Origin: Flavobacterium sp. 9AF
GTDB taxonomy: Bacteria > Bacteroidota > Bacteroidia > Flavobacteriales > Flavobacteriaceae
DNA length: 64,000 bases
Assembly: GCF_902506265.1 (NCBI RefSeq)
Contig: NZ_LR733556.1
Coordinates: forward strand, 2,780,509 to 2,844,508
Reading direction: 5' to 3'
Part shown: positions 7,691-15,084 of the stretch, in pieces
How the letters are laid out: each line of letters opens with the position of its first letter
How positions within the stretch are numbered: the first letter of the stretch is position 1
Translations under genes and position numbers: made by a program
Notes under the pieces: generated by a model
Told to the model about the DNA's origin: nothing
Seen by the model: only the letters and a program-made list of their open reading frames with translations
The model's database searches: none

Positions 7691-8796
7691 TTCATAGTTG
7701 GCATCATTTGAGTTGCCAGCTCTTGTGCTCTAGAAGCAATTTCATCTTGTACTTCTTTAATTCTTTTTTCATAATTTTTTCTACAATCGCTTCCTGCTTG
7801 ATGTGATGGGCAGTTTTTTATTGCCACTCTTAACTGCGCGATTTCATCTTGTTTTCCTTTTAGCCAATTGACAATATCCTCAGTTTTAGCTTTACCAGAT
7901 GGTAAATGAAAATCAAAAGAGAGTATTTTATAACCATCTGTATTAATTCCCCATTCTTCAATTTGTTCTAGGTGTACTAATTTAGAAACGGCATCTTCAG
8001 CTTCTGTTACCGCTAAAAATTTTTGTCTTTTTTCTAACGCATCTTTAAAAATACCTACTCCAAATCCCATTAGAGGAACACCCGTTGGAATTTGGGCTTC
8101 TTCTTTGGCAAACCAAAAGGTAATTCTTTTTTGCGAACCATCCTCATCAGTAAATGTACCGCTGTAAGGTTCGAGCGGACTACTATTGCTAACAGTGTTC
8201 GCATTTGCTTTGACACTATTTAAAACTTCTAAACTTTTACTATAGGTATCCGTAAATACATTTGAAAAAGTAAAACCAGAAGGCATTTTAATACAGATTT
8301 TTCCTTTTTCCTGATGTTCTACAAAAGCATACCAATCATTTTGAGCATTACGAATGATAAAATTAATTTTATACTGCTGCGCATACGGATTGTTTTTTAA
8401 AGGTTGGAACAAGTCGTTGTTTTCAATATCTGTTCCATGAATGTACATAGAGTTATCATTACTGTTTACCTTATACGTAAAATTTCCAGATTGATTGTTG
8501 ATGGAAATATATTGTTCTATTTCATAATCAAATTTAAAGATACCTTGAGGTTCTATAGGATTAATGGCTATTTTTGCCTTTAAATCAAAATATTTAGAAT
8601 CGTCAAAAGGAGTACCTTGTTCAATAGTGGGTACAGATTGCTGTTTGCCATGATAATTCCATACTACTTTCATTTCGTGTTGTAAATGAAGGGGAACATC
8701 TGTAGGTATTTCAAAAGGATTTGGAATGACACCTGTAACCATTCCTAATGCGGTTGTTGCACCTAGACCGAGTATAATTTTGACTGCTAATTTCAT
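7687..8796 (-). CDS. hypothetical exported protein
   Basis: I do not recognise this 369-residue protein. It begins with a hydrophobic, glycine-rich leader (AVKIILGLGATTALGMVTG), either a signal peptide or an anchor. The body is rich in beta-strand-like segments and Asn/Gln, with phrases such as YEIEQYISINNQSGNFTYKV and WNYHGKQQ, and resembles DUF-type proteins that bind to or modify envelope components. The last 80 residues are helical, with two cysteines in NCPSHQAGSDCRKNYEKRI that could form a disulphide. It is the last gene of the minus-strand unit beginning at 11819, eight bases after the OmpA-like gene, which suggests the two act together at the cell envelope. Confidence 0.75.
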   Translation of the reverse strand: MKLAVKIILGLGATTALGMVTGVIPNPFEIPTDVPLHLQHEMKVVWNYHGKQQSVPTIEQGTPFDDSKYFDLKAKIAINPIEPQGIFKFDYEIEQYISINNQSGNFTYKVNSNDNSMYIHGTDIENNDLFQPLKNNPYAQQYKINFIIRNAQNDWYAFVEHQEKGKICIKMPSGFTFSNVFTDTYSKSLEVLNSVKANANTVSNSSPLEPYSGTFTDEDGSQKRITFWFAKEEAQIPTGVPLMGFGVGIFKDALEKRQKFLAVTEAEDAVSKLVHLEQIEEWGINTDGYKILSFDFHLPSGKAKTEDIVNWLKGKQDEIAQLRVAIKNCPSHQAGSDCRKNYEKRIKEVQDEIASRAQELATQMMPTMK

Positions 8797-8804
8797 TTCA
8801 AATA

Positions 8805-10061
8805 TTATATTTTTTGAAACTCTACACGTCTGTTTTTAGCTTTTCCTTCTGCTGAATTATTTTCGGCAACAGGTTCGTTTTCACCTCTTCCTTGAAACAT
8901 AAAGCGAGCTTTGTCTAATCCTTTATTGTCTATAAAATAGTTCATTACTGCGGCTGCTCTTGATTTAGATAAAGTCATATTTTTTACCGAATCTCCATCG
9001 CTATCCGTGTGACCAATAATGTTCAAGCGAAGGGTCTTATCGTCTTGCAATACTTTTGCCATTTTATCTAAAAATTCATACGACTCTTTTTTGATTTTAT
9101 CCGAGCCAGAATCAAATAAAATTTTTGTAGTTGAGAAACCTCTTTTTAGAATTAAGGAGCGTAAATCTTCTCCTTCTTCCGTTATTTTTACATTTGCAAT
9201 AGCTGCAATATGGTTTTCTTTTGGATCAGTTCCTTTTAAATAAAATTGAATATAGTTGCCAAAATTATTACTTAAGAAAGAAGGTAAATCAATTGCTTTT
9301 TCATTATCAATAAAAACACGCAAACGATTCCCATTTACAACTACAGTAAAATGTGTGGTAGTATTAAATTTTTCTTGCATTTTAAAGGGAATATTATTGT
9401 CAATTTTGGCATTTGTTTTCCCCCAATTTTGCACATTTATTTGATTACAAACAGTTGATCCTTTCCATAAGGAGAAGCTAAATTTACCACCATTTTTTGG
9501 TTTGTTTAAAGTTTGTTCACTTGAAAAGTTTATGCCAAATTGAGAACCAGATAAGCCTTTGTAATCTAAATTTTCTGTAACCAAATCAAATTCTAAAGCA
9601 TAATTTTCTGGGAGTTTATTTGTTTTAGCGGAATAGGTTCCGTTTGGATTCAATTTGAAAGCTTTGTTTTGTCCCACTTTTATAATTTCTCCACCAGAAT
9701 TCGTGTCCCAATTCGCTGGGAAATCTCCAAAATTATCTTGGTTGAAATCATCCGAAAAAATAATGTCTCCATTTGGGAAAAAACTACTTCCTGTAACGAT
9801 ATCTTGCCCTTTTTTTGAAGAAGAAGAAGAACTAGAGCTTTCTTTACTTGATTTTTTTTCTTTTTTAGTCTTTTTTTTATCCGATCCGAAAACACTATCC
9901 ATGGCTTGATCAGTCTTTTTTTCTGTTTCTCTTTCGACTCTTCGTTCAACAGTTCTTTCCGCAGCTCTTTCGGCTTTTTTTGATAATTTGTCTAGAAATT
10001 GCGCATTGCTTGCACTAGAAAAGAGTACTATAATGAGGAAAATAATATTTGTAATTTTCAT
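8805..10061 (-). CDS. OmpA-family outer-membrane-associated protein
   Basis: A 418-residue exported protein. After a signal peptide (IIFLIIVLFSSASNAQ) comes a helical, charged region with ERTVERRVERETEKKTDQ and a serine-rich linker (residues about 60-85, encoded by repetitive TCT/TCA-type codons). The middle, about 95-290, resembles a concanavalin-like/LamG fold (SFFPNGDIIFSDDFNQDNFG ... FDNEKAIDLPSF). The C-terminal 115 residues form an OmpA-like peptidoglycan-binding domain: ILFDSGSDKIKKESYEFLDK, NIIGHTDSDGD, LSKSRAAAVMNYFI and GRGENEPVA. The canonical Asp (HTDSDG) and Arg (SKSRA; NRRVEF) contacts for diaminopimelate are present. It probably links a sugar- or protein-binding module to the cell wall. 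It is part of the operon starting at 11819. Confidence 0.9.
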   Translation of the reverse strand: MKITNIIFLIIVLFSSASNAQFLDKLSKKAERAAERTVERRVERETEKKTDQAMDSVFGSDKKKTKKEKKSSKESSSSSSSSKKGQDIVTGSSFFPNGDIIFSDDFNQDNFGDFPANWDTNSGGEIIKVGQNKAFKLNPNGTYSAKTNKLPENYALEFDLVTENLDYKGLSGSQFGINFSSEQTLNKPKNGGKFSFSLWKGSTVCNQINVQNWGKTNAKIDNNIPFKMQEKFNTTTHFTVVVNGNRLRVFIDNEKAIDLPSFLSNNFGNYIQFYLKGTDPKENHIAAIANVKITEEGEDLRSLILKRGFSTTKILFDSGSDKIKKESYEFLDKMAKVLQDDKTLRLNIIGHTDSDGDSVKNMTLSKSRAAAVMNYFIDNKGLDKARFMFQGRGENEPVAENNSAEGKAKNRRVEFQKI

Positions 10062-10079
10062 AGGTATAAATTTTAATAA

Positions 10080-10856
10080 TTAATAGTTGATTTCTTGATA
10101 CGAAATAGTTTTAATTAAAAAGGGTTCTGTAGCAGAATTTAGGCTTATTTCGGACTTAATTATTTTATTAGTTGTATTGAATGTATTGATATAATTATGT
10201 TCTATAATGTCTGATGAAACGAAATCTTCATATCTGGTTTTGAGAATAGGTTTGCTACTTAAAAAGTATAAATCTTGAAAAAAATTTTCAGCAAAATAAG
10301 TGTCTAGTAAAGCTAAAATAGGTTGTGGTTTCATAAAATAATTGAAAGCTGCTCCATCATCATAGGTTATTTCAAATAAAGTAGTACTAGAAAAGTGATA
10401 ATATTCTAAGTCATTAGCAGCATTAAATTTCCAAGTGTAAGGGAAATTATATTTATAAGTATTGGTGTTGTTATTATGGTCGATATTATAGTTTGTGGTT
10501 GAATCAAAAGTTGTTTCAGTTATTTTTGAAACAATTCCATTAGTATATTCTATAGTGTAATTTCTCTCTTCACCTGATGGAATTTCAGTAATCTTTAAAT
10601 TAGATAATAATTGTAATTCATTATATGTGCAATCGTAATTAATCTTTGAATCTCCACTTAAGTTTTTAATGATTTTTTGAATAGTAAAATCACTATTATA
10701 ACTTATATCAATTGTTTTGTAGGATGCTGATGATGAGGGGTAGACCATTTCAATATGTGTAGGTAAGATTATACTTTGTTGCTGGTCTTCTTTATTACAG
10801 CTTAATAAAAATAATGTTGCAATAATAGATATTAGTGTTATTCTATTTTTTTTCAT
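10080..10856 (-). CDS. hypothetical lipoprotein
   Basis: A 258-residue protein with a lipoprotein signal (ISIIATLFLLSCNKEDQQQ). The lipobox cysteine is followed by N-K-E-D, acidic residues typical of surface-exposed Bacteroidota lipoproteins. The body contains repeated phrases of the kind ISYNSDFTIQKIIKN and YTIEYTNGIVSKITE, the short beta-hairpin repeats seen in RHS/YD-like or DUF4595-type lipoproteins. It is about 50 bases downstream of a second lipoprotein with the same organisation (IEYNTDNTISKIEI, YNYTNGKITSVS) and the two are probably paralogues from a tandem duplication. The function is unknown. Confidence 0.8.
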   Translation of the reverse strand: MKKNRITLISIIATLFLLSCNKEDQQQSIILPTHIEMVYPSSSASYKTIDISYNSDFTIQKIIKNLSGDSKINYDCTYNELQLLSNLKITEIPSGEERNYTIEYTNGIVSKITETTFDSTTNYNIDHNNNTNTYKYNFPYTWKFNAANDLEYYHFSSTTLFEITYDDGAAFNYFMKPQPILALLDTYFAENFFQDLYFLSSKPILKTRYEDFVSSDIIEHNYINTFNTTNKIIKSEISLNSATEPFLIKTISYQEINY

Positions 10857-10905
10857 TTTATAGCAATTTTAATTAGTAAAAGCAAGTGTTTTAAAAAGCA
10901 ATTTT

Positions 10906-11658
10906 TTAGTTCAGATTTCTTTTTTGATGAGTTATATTTAGTTCACTTCCACCACCTATAAAATTGAAAAATACATTAGTTATATTATCATTTGCATCTC
11001 TTGTGTTAATCACATCAAAGTTTTGAACACCATATTGAAAATGATTGATTTGTTTTTGACTGAAAAAATAGAAGAGATGACCGCTAAATAGGCCTAGATC
11101 GAATTGAAGTGCGATTTGCGGAGTAACATTTTTAAATACACCGGAACTATTACTATCTAGTGTTAGTATTAAATCAGAAGCGACAAAGGTATTTGAATAA
11201 ACTATTGGGTTGTGACTAGCATCTAAAACAACCGTATTGCTATCGCCACCATCTGTAAGTGTATAAGTGTTTGTAGAAGAATTGTAAGTAATCGGGAAAG
11301 TTTCGATTGTTCCGCTCACATCGTCAATAATAGAAGACAATTTTCCAGAAGCATTATAAACAAACGTGCGAACCTCTGGTCCAGATAGAAAACCAGAATT
11401 GCTTACGCTCGTTATTTTACCATTGGTATAATTATATTGTTTTATTTTTACTCCTTGATTATCCTGTATTTCAATTTTTGAAATCGTATTATCGGTGTTA
11501 TACTCTATGTTAACTGTTTTATCATTTACTGAATTTGAGTCATCCGTTAAAATAATTTGCGTTGGGAAGTAGCCTTGTTGACTAGAGTTGTCATCATTAT
11601 TACAAGATGTGATTAATAGCATGCAATTAACTAGCAAAAAAGTTTGGAATGTTTTCAT
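10906..11658 (-). CDS. hypothetical lipoprotein, paralogue of the next gene
   Basis: A 250-residue lipoprotein (LLVNCMLLITSCNNDDNSSQ, cysteine followed by N-N-D-D). The body has the same alternating phrases as the following gene: VNIEYNTDNTISKIEIQDNQ, YNYTNGKITSVSNSG, VYNASGKLSSIIDD, YNSSTNTYTLTDGG. These are the beta-hairpin repeats of DUF4595/YD-like surface lipoproteins. Its ATG comes two bases after the stop codon of the 52-residue gene upstream, and the second lipoprotein follows, so the three are likely one transcript. Function unknown. Confidence 0.8.
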   Translation of the reverse strand: MKTFQTFLLVNCMLLITSCNNDDNSSQQGYFPTQIILTDDSNSVNDKTVNIEYNTDNTISKIEIQDNQGVKIKQYNYTNGKITSVSNSGFLSGPEVRTFVYNASGKLSSIIDDVSGTIETFPITYNSSTNTYTLTDGGDSNTVVLDASHNPIVYSNTFVASDLILTLDSNSSGVFKNVTPQIALQFDLGLFSGHLFYFFSQKQINHFQYGVQNFDVINTRDANDNITNVFFNFIGGGSELNITHQKRNLN

Positions 11659-11660
11659 GT

Positions 11661-11819
11661 TTATTTTTTTTTAAAATTTGTTTTTTTTAAGACTTTATTT
11701 TTGTGAATAATATTTAATTCATATTCGCCTTTTTCTAGGTGATTTATATTTATTAAAATTTTTTGTGAGGGTATTTTTTTTAATTCACCTTCATAATTAT
11801 ATTTTTTTTTATTGGGCAT
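11661..11819 (-). CDS. 52-residue small protein with a type IX sorting-domain-like motif
   Basis: An ATG-started frame of 52 codons plus stop that is easily missed because it is short. It begins MPNKKKYNYEGELKKIPS and ends LEKGEYELNIIHKNKVLK followed by a lysine-rich tail. The second half resembles the last strand pair of type IX sorting domains (GxYxLxIxxxxKVxKKxxF). There is no signal peptide, so it is not itself a secreted sorting substrate. The stop is two bases before the ATG of the lipoprotein at 11658, and a TAATTTTG promoter element lies about 20 bases before its ATG, placing it first in the operon. Codon use and spacing favour a real gene. The function is unknown. Confidence 0.65.
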   Translation of the reverse strand: MPNKKKYNYEGELKKIPSQKILININHLEKGEYELNIIHKNKVLKKTNFKKK

Positions 11820-11838
11820 TTTATGATTATTGATATCC

Positions 11839-11904
11839 CAAAATTATAAAGGAATGAAAGAGAGACTTTGTGAAATTGTAACAAGCTTTTGTAACATTGT
11901 AACA
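11839..11904 (-). promoter_or_regulatory. promoter of the lipoprotein/OmpA operon with three TTGTAACA boxes
   Basis: On the minus strand TAATTTTG (plus positions 11839-11846) fits the TAnnTTTG -7 element, about 20 bases before the 52-residue gene. Upstream are three exact plus-strand copies of TTGTAACA at 11876-11883, 11889-11896 and 11897-11904. The first and third are 21 bases apart, two helical turns. A related palindrome occurs before the two-component regulator gene at 14789-14809, suggesting this regulator binds both places; that link is inference. Confidence 0.5.
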
Positions 11905-11933
11905 AATAAAAAAAGCCTCTATAATGAGGCTTT
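11905..11933 (-). terminator. intrinsic terminator of the hybrid regulator gene
   Basis: An 8-bp stem of AAAGCCTC and GAGGCTTT with a six-base loop lies 22 bases past the stop codon of the hybrid two-component gene. On the minus strand it is followed by a T-run, as expected for an intrinsic terminator of that gene. Confidence 0.85.
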
Positions 11934-11954
11934 GCGAGACTTTAAAAGATGTTT

Positions 11955-14738
11955 TTATTTTTTATAATATTCTGAAGGGGCTTTTTGATACAAATCTTTA
12001 AAGCATTTGGAGAAATAATAGACATCGTTAAAACCAACAGAATAGGCAATTTCTGAAACGGTTAATTTTTCATTTTTTAATAATTCAAGAGCAATCTTTA
12101 AGCGTTCATTTCTTATAAATTCTGTAGTAGAAACTCCGAAAAGGGATTTTAGTTTTCGATGTAACTGCATTCTACTAATATGCATTTTTTCTGCAAAGGC
12201 TTCTGTATTAAATTCTTGATTTGTTATTTCACTATGTATGACTTCTTCTAATTTTGAAATGAATTTTTCATCAACAGAATTGATCAATACTTCTGTAGGT
12301 TTAAGAATAAGTTCCTGACTGTATCTTTTTTGTAGTTTTTTTCTTTCAATAATTTGTTGTAGGACGGTTTGTTTTACAATTTCATGTTGAAAAGGTTTGG
12401 TAAGAAAGGCATCAGCTTCATTTTTTATTGCTTCTAAATGCACTTCTGAAGTTGTTTTGGCAGTTAGTAAAATGACAGGAATAAAAGAGGTAAGTTCATT
12501 AGATTTTATTTGTTTGGTAAATTCTAATCCATCTACTTTTGGCATCATAACATCAGAAACAATGCAATCTGGAATTTCTTTTTCAGCAATTTTTAATGCT
12601 TCTTTTCCATTCTCAGCTTCATAAATTTTAAATTCATCTTTGAAAATATCTTTAAGAACACTTCGTATAGAAGCATTATCATCAGCTATTAGAAGTACAG
12701 GAAGTTCATCACTTATTTCATTATTTTGTTCTTGAGAAATTAGCAAGTTACTTACAAATTCATTCTCATTGGAATGGCTAATAATCGCATTTTTAAGATG
12801 CATATGTAATGGAATTTCGAAAGCAATAGTTAATAGATCATTTTCTAAATTTGTATGAATCGTTCCTTCATATAAACCAATCAATTCTTTTACTAAAGCT
12901 AATCCAATACCTGCACCCTTTTGATGGGTGTTTTTTTGATAAAAACGATCGAAAAGCCTTTGTAAATCAGTTTTTGTGAGTGTTGCATTAGAATTACGGA
13001 TGCTTACTTTAAGAGTTTGATTTTCAACTAAAAACTCTCCTTTGATAGGTGTCGCTTCATCACTGTATTTGATGGCGTTATGAAGTAGGTTAGTTGTGAT
13101 TTTTTCTAAAACGTCTTTATCAAATGGATAATTTTCTTTTGGAATATCAAAGTGAAGTTCTAGTTCTTTATTTGCTTCTTGCGCTAAATATTGAAAAGGT
13201 TCTGAAATACTATGTAGGAAATCATTCAGATTTCCTTCTTTTACTATCAATTGCAATTGGCCACTGTCTATTTTGGAAAGTTCTAGTAACTGATCTACAA
13301 GTTCTAACATTCTATTTGAATTATTTTCAATAAGTTTTAATTGTTTTTCTTGTGTATCAGATGCTTGCTTTTTTAAAAGTTGTAGTGGACTATTAATTAA
13401 GGTAAGTGGTGTTCTAAACTCATGAGAAATATTGGCAAAAAATTGAGATTTTAAAGTGTTTATTTCTTTCAGTTTTTGAGCAGTTCTGATTTTATTTTTA
13501 TAACCAAAAAACAGAAATAATCCTGTTGCTAATAATAATAAGGAAATAGTTATATAGATATATTTTTGTTTTTGAGCTACTTGATGTTTAGAAGTGAGCA
13601 AAGCAATTTCTTGTTCTTTTTTTTCAGTTTGATATTTGATTTCAAGTTCGTTAAAACTAATACTGTTTTTTTTACTATCAACACTATCTTTATAAATAAT
13701 ATATTCATTCATTTTTTCAAAAGCTAAAGCATTTTGATCTTTTGAATGATAAAGATTGGCTATATGGTATAAACAATCGGATAGCACTCCTAAATCGGTG
13801 TTTTTTTCTTGTTTTAGAGTTGAGATTGCATTTTGGTAAGCAGTTATAGCTTTTTCATTACTTTGTATAGCATTTAAAAAACTGGCATATGCCCAATATG
13901 CTTTTCCTAGATTGATAAGGTTAGGATATAACTTGTTTTTTTCAATATTTTCTAAATAATAGGTTTCTGCTTTATCATTCTGACCTAATCTACGGTATAA
14001 AGAAGCAAAAGCCCAATAGGTATCATTTAATTCTTTAATCAGATTATTTGCTTCAAAATACTTTTTAGCATTATTGTAATACGTAAGCGCTATTTGAGGT
14101 TCAGGATTTTCAGTTTCCACAAACGTTGAACCGTAATACAAACCTGAGAAATGCATTTCTGTAAAAGAGTTAGTGGCTTTGGCTATATCATAAGCTCTTT
14201 TAAAATAATCTTTAGCTCTTCCATAACCCGATTTATTCTTTGTTTTATAACCTCTAAGAAACATTAGACCAATATTCTGTAAAGCCTTAATTTGTGAATC
14301 ATTTTTATAATTGTAAGCCTCACTGATAGAATCAGCCTTTAAGTAATGACTGATAGCTAAATCATCTTCGTAATTAGAGTAATACGCATTCCCTTTAGCA
14401 TTTAAAATGGTAGCAAATTGTATTATTTCTTTTTTAGAAGGATTTTTTTGTAAAGTGATTTCATTTAAGATTTTTAAAGCATAATCCTGTAATCTTAATT
14501 TTTGATAAGCGCTTGCAATTTTAATTTTTGCTTCATTAATAACATAGGAATCATTTTTTTGTTTTGCTACTTTTAAGGCTTGTTGCGCGTATTCTAGAGA
14601 TATTTTATAATTTAAAATGTTATACGTTGAATCTGCCTTTTGGAAATATAATGTTAAGGAATCTGAACTTGATTTCTTTTGAGAGAATCCTAAAAAAGTA
14701 ATATAAAAACTAAGTGTGAGTATAAAAATGTTTTTCAT
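11955..14738 (-). CDS. hybrid two-component regulator: TPR sensor, histidine kinase, receiver, AraC
   Basis: A 927-residue one-piece signalling protein. Order: signal peptide (1-20); a periplasmic TPR-rich sensor to about 390, e.g. ISLEYAQQALKVAKQKND and AETYYLENIEKNKLYPNL; a membrane helix (YIYITISLLLLATGLFLFF); a HisKA domain with the phosphorylated His at about residue 438 in ISHEFRTPL; an ATPase domain with NLLHNAIKYSD and GAGIGLALVKELI; a receiver with phospho-acceptor Asp at about residue 729 (CIVSDVMMPKVDG); and a C-terminal AraC DNA-binding domain ending SVGFNDVYYFSKCFKDLY. The TPR sensor differs from the beta-propeller sensor of most polysaccharide-locus HTCS. The nearest transcription unit with matching boxes is the operon directly downstream. 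It sits next to the glucan locus but is separated from it by a repeat element. Confidence 0.95.
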   Translation of the reverse strand: MKNIFILTLSFYITFLGFSQKKSSSDSLTLYFQKADSTYNILNYKISLEYAQQALKVAKQKNDSYVINEAKIKIASAYQKLRLQDYALKILNEITLQKNPSKKEIIQFATILNAKGNAYYSNYEDDLAISHYLKADSISEAYNYKNDSQIKALQNIGLMFLRGYKTKNKSGYGRAKDYFKRAYDIAKATNSFTEMHFSGLYYGSTFVETENPEPQIALTYYNNAKKYFEANNLIKELNDTYWAFASLYRRLGQNDKAETYYLENIEKNKLYPNLINLGKAYWAYASFLNAIQSNEKAITAYQNAISTLKQEKNTDLGVLSDCLYHIANLYHSKDQNALAFEKMNEYIIYKDSVDSKKNSISFNELEIKYQTEKKEQEIALLTSKHQVAQKQKYIYITISLLLLATGLFLFFGYKNKIRTAQKLKEINTLKSQFFANISHEFRTPLTLINSPLQLLKKQASDTQEKQLKLIENNSNRMLELVDQLLELSKIDSGQLQLIVKEGNLNDFLHSISEPFQYLAQEANKELELHFDIPKENYPFDKDVLEKITTNLLHNAIKYSDEATPIKGEFLVENQTLKVSIRNSNATLTKTDLQRLFDRFYQKNTHQKGAGIGLALVKELIGLYEGTIHTNLENDLLTIAFEIPLHMHLKNAIISHSNENEFVSNLLISQEQNNEISDELPVLLIADDNASIRSVLKDIFKDEFKIYEAENGKEALKIAEKEIPDCIVSDVMMPKVDGLEFTKQIKSNELTSFIPVILLTAKTTSEVHLEAIKNEADAFLTKPFQHEIVKQTVLQQIIERKKLQKRYSQELILKPTEVLINSVDEKFISKLEEVIHSEITNQEFNTEAFAEKMHISRMQLHRKLKSLFGVSTTEFIRNERLKIALELLKNEKLTVSEIAYSVGFNDVYYFSKCFKDLYQKAPSEYYKK

Positions 14739-14788
14739 CTTTTTATTTTTACAATGCTACGATTATTTAGGCGTAGGTTTTTATAAAA

Positions 14789-14809
14789 TTGTAACAAGAT
14801 AAAGTTACA
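14789..14809 (-). promoter_or_regulatory. palindrome TGTAAC-N8-GTTACA upstream of the hybrid regulator
   Basis: A perfect inverted repeat of TGTAAC and GTTACA (14790-14795 and 14804-14809) lies about 50 bases before the regulator's ATG. Its left half extends to TTGTAACA, the same octamer found three times before the downstream operon. It may be an autoregulatory site. Confidence 0.4.
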
Positions 14810-14906
14810 TTTTTTTGTGTTTTTTACAAATAGTTTAGATTTTCTCTTTAGGTTATTATTAAAAAAATAGGTTAAGATGTAAATTAATTAAATTTGATAT
14901 AATGAG

Positions 14907-15067
14907 AAAGAAGCTGTCAAAAAAGTATAATCTTGTCAACTTGAGAACTTATTTCAATTTCTTTAAGTCGGTTATGATTAATTATTTTTAGATTCCGAAA
15001 TTCGGAGATTCAACAAAGTTAAATGAATCTGGTATGACAGAAACAAGACTTTTTTGACAGCTTCTTT
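14907..15067. repeat. 161-bp element with perfect 20-bp terminal inverted repeats
   Basis: The termini at 14907-14926 (AAAGAAGCTGTCAAAAAAGT) and 15048-15067 are exact reverse complements. Inside are a further inverted TCTTGT/ACAAGA pair, a GATTCCGAAATTCGGAGATT hairpin at 14991-15010, and degenerate versions of the REP-like units seen at 5093-5190. No reading frame fits inside and I see no flanking target-site duplication. It fills most of the 346-base gap between the hybrid regulator and the GH5 gene. It could be a miniature element or a long-range hairpin that ends the GH5 transcript. Confidence 0.65.
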
Positions 15068-15084
15068 AGAATTTAGATAGAAAG

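Noticed and set aside
14907..15067. Insertion sequence
   Set aside because: No reading frame for a transposase and no clear target duplication; kept only as an inverted-repeat element.
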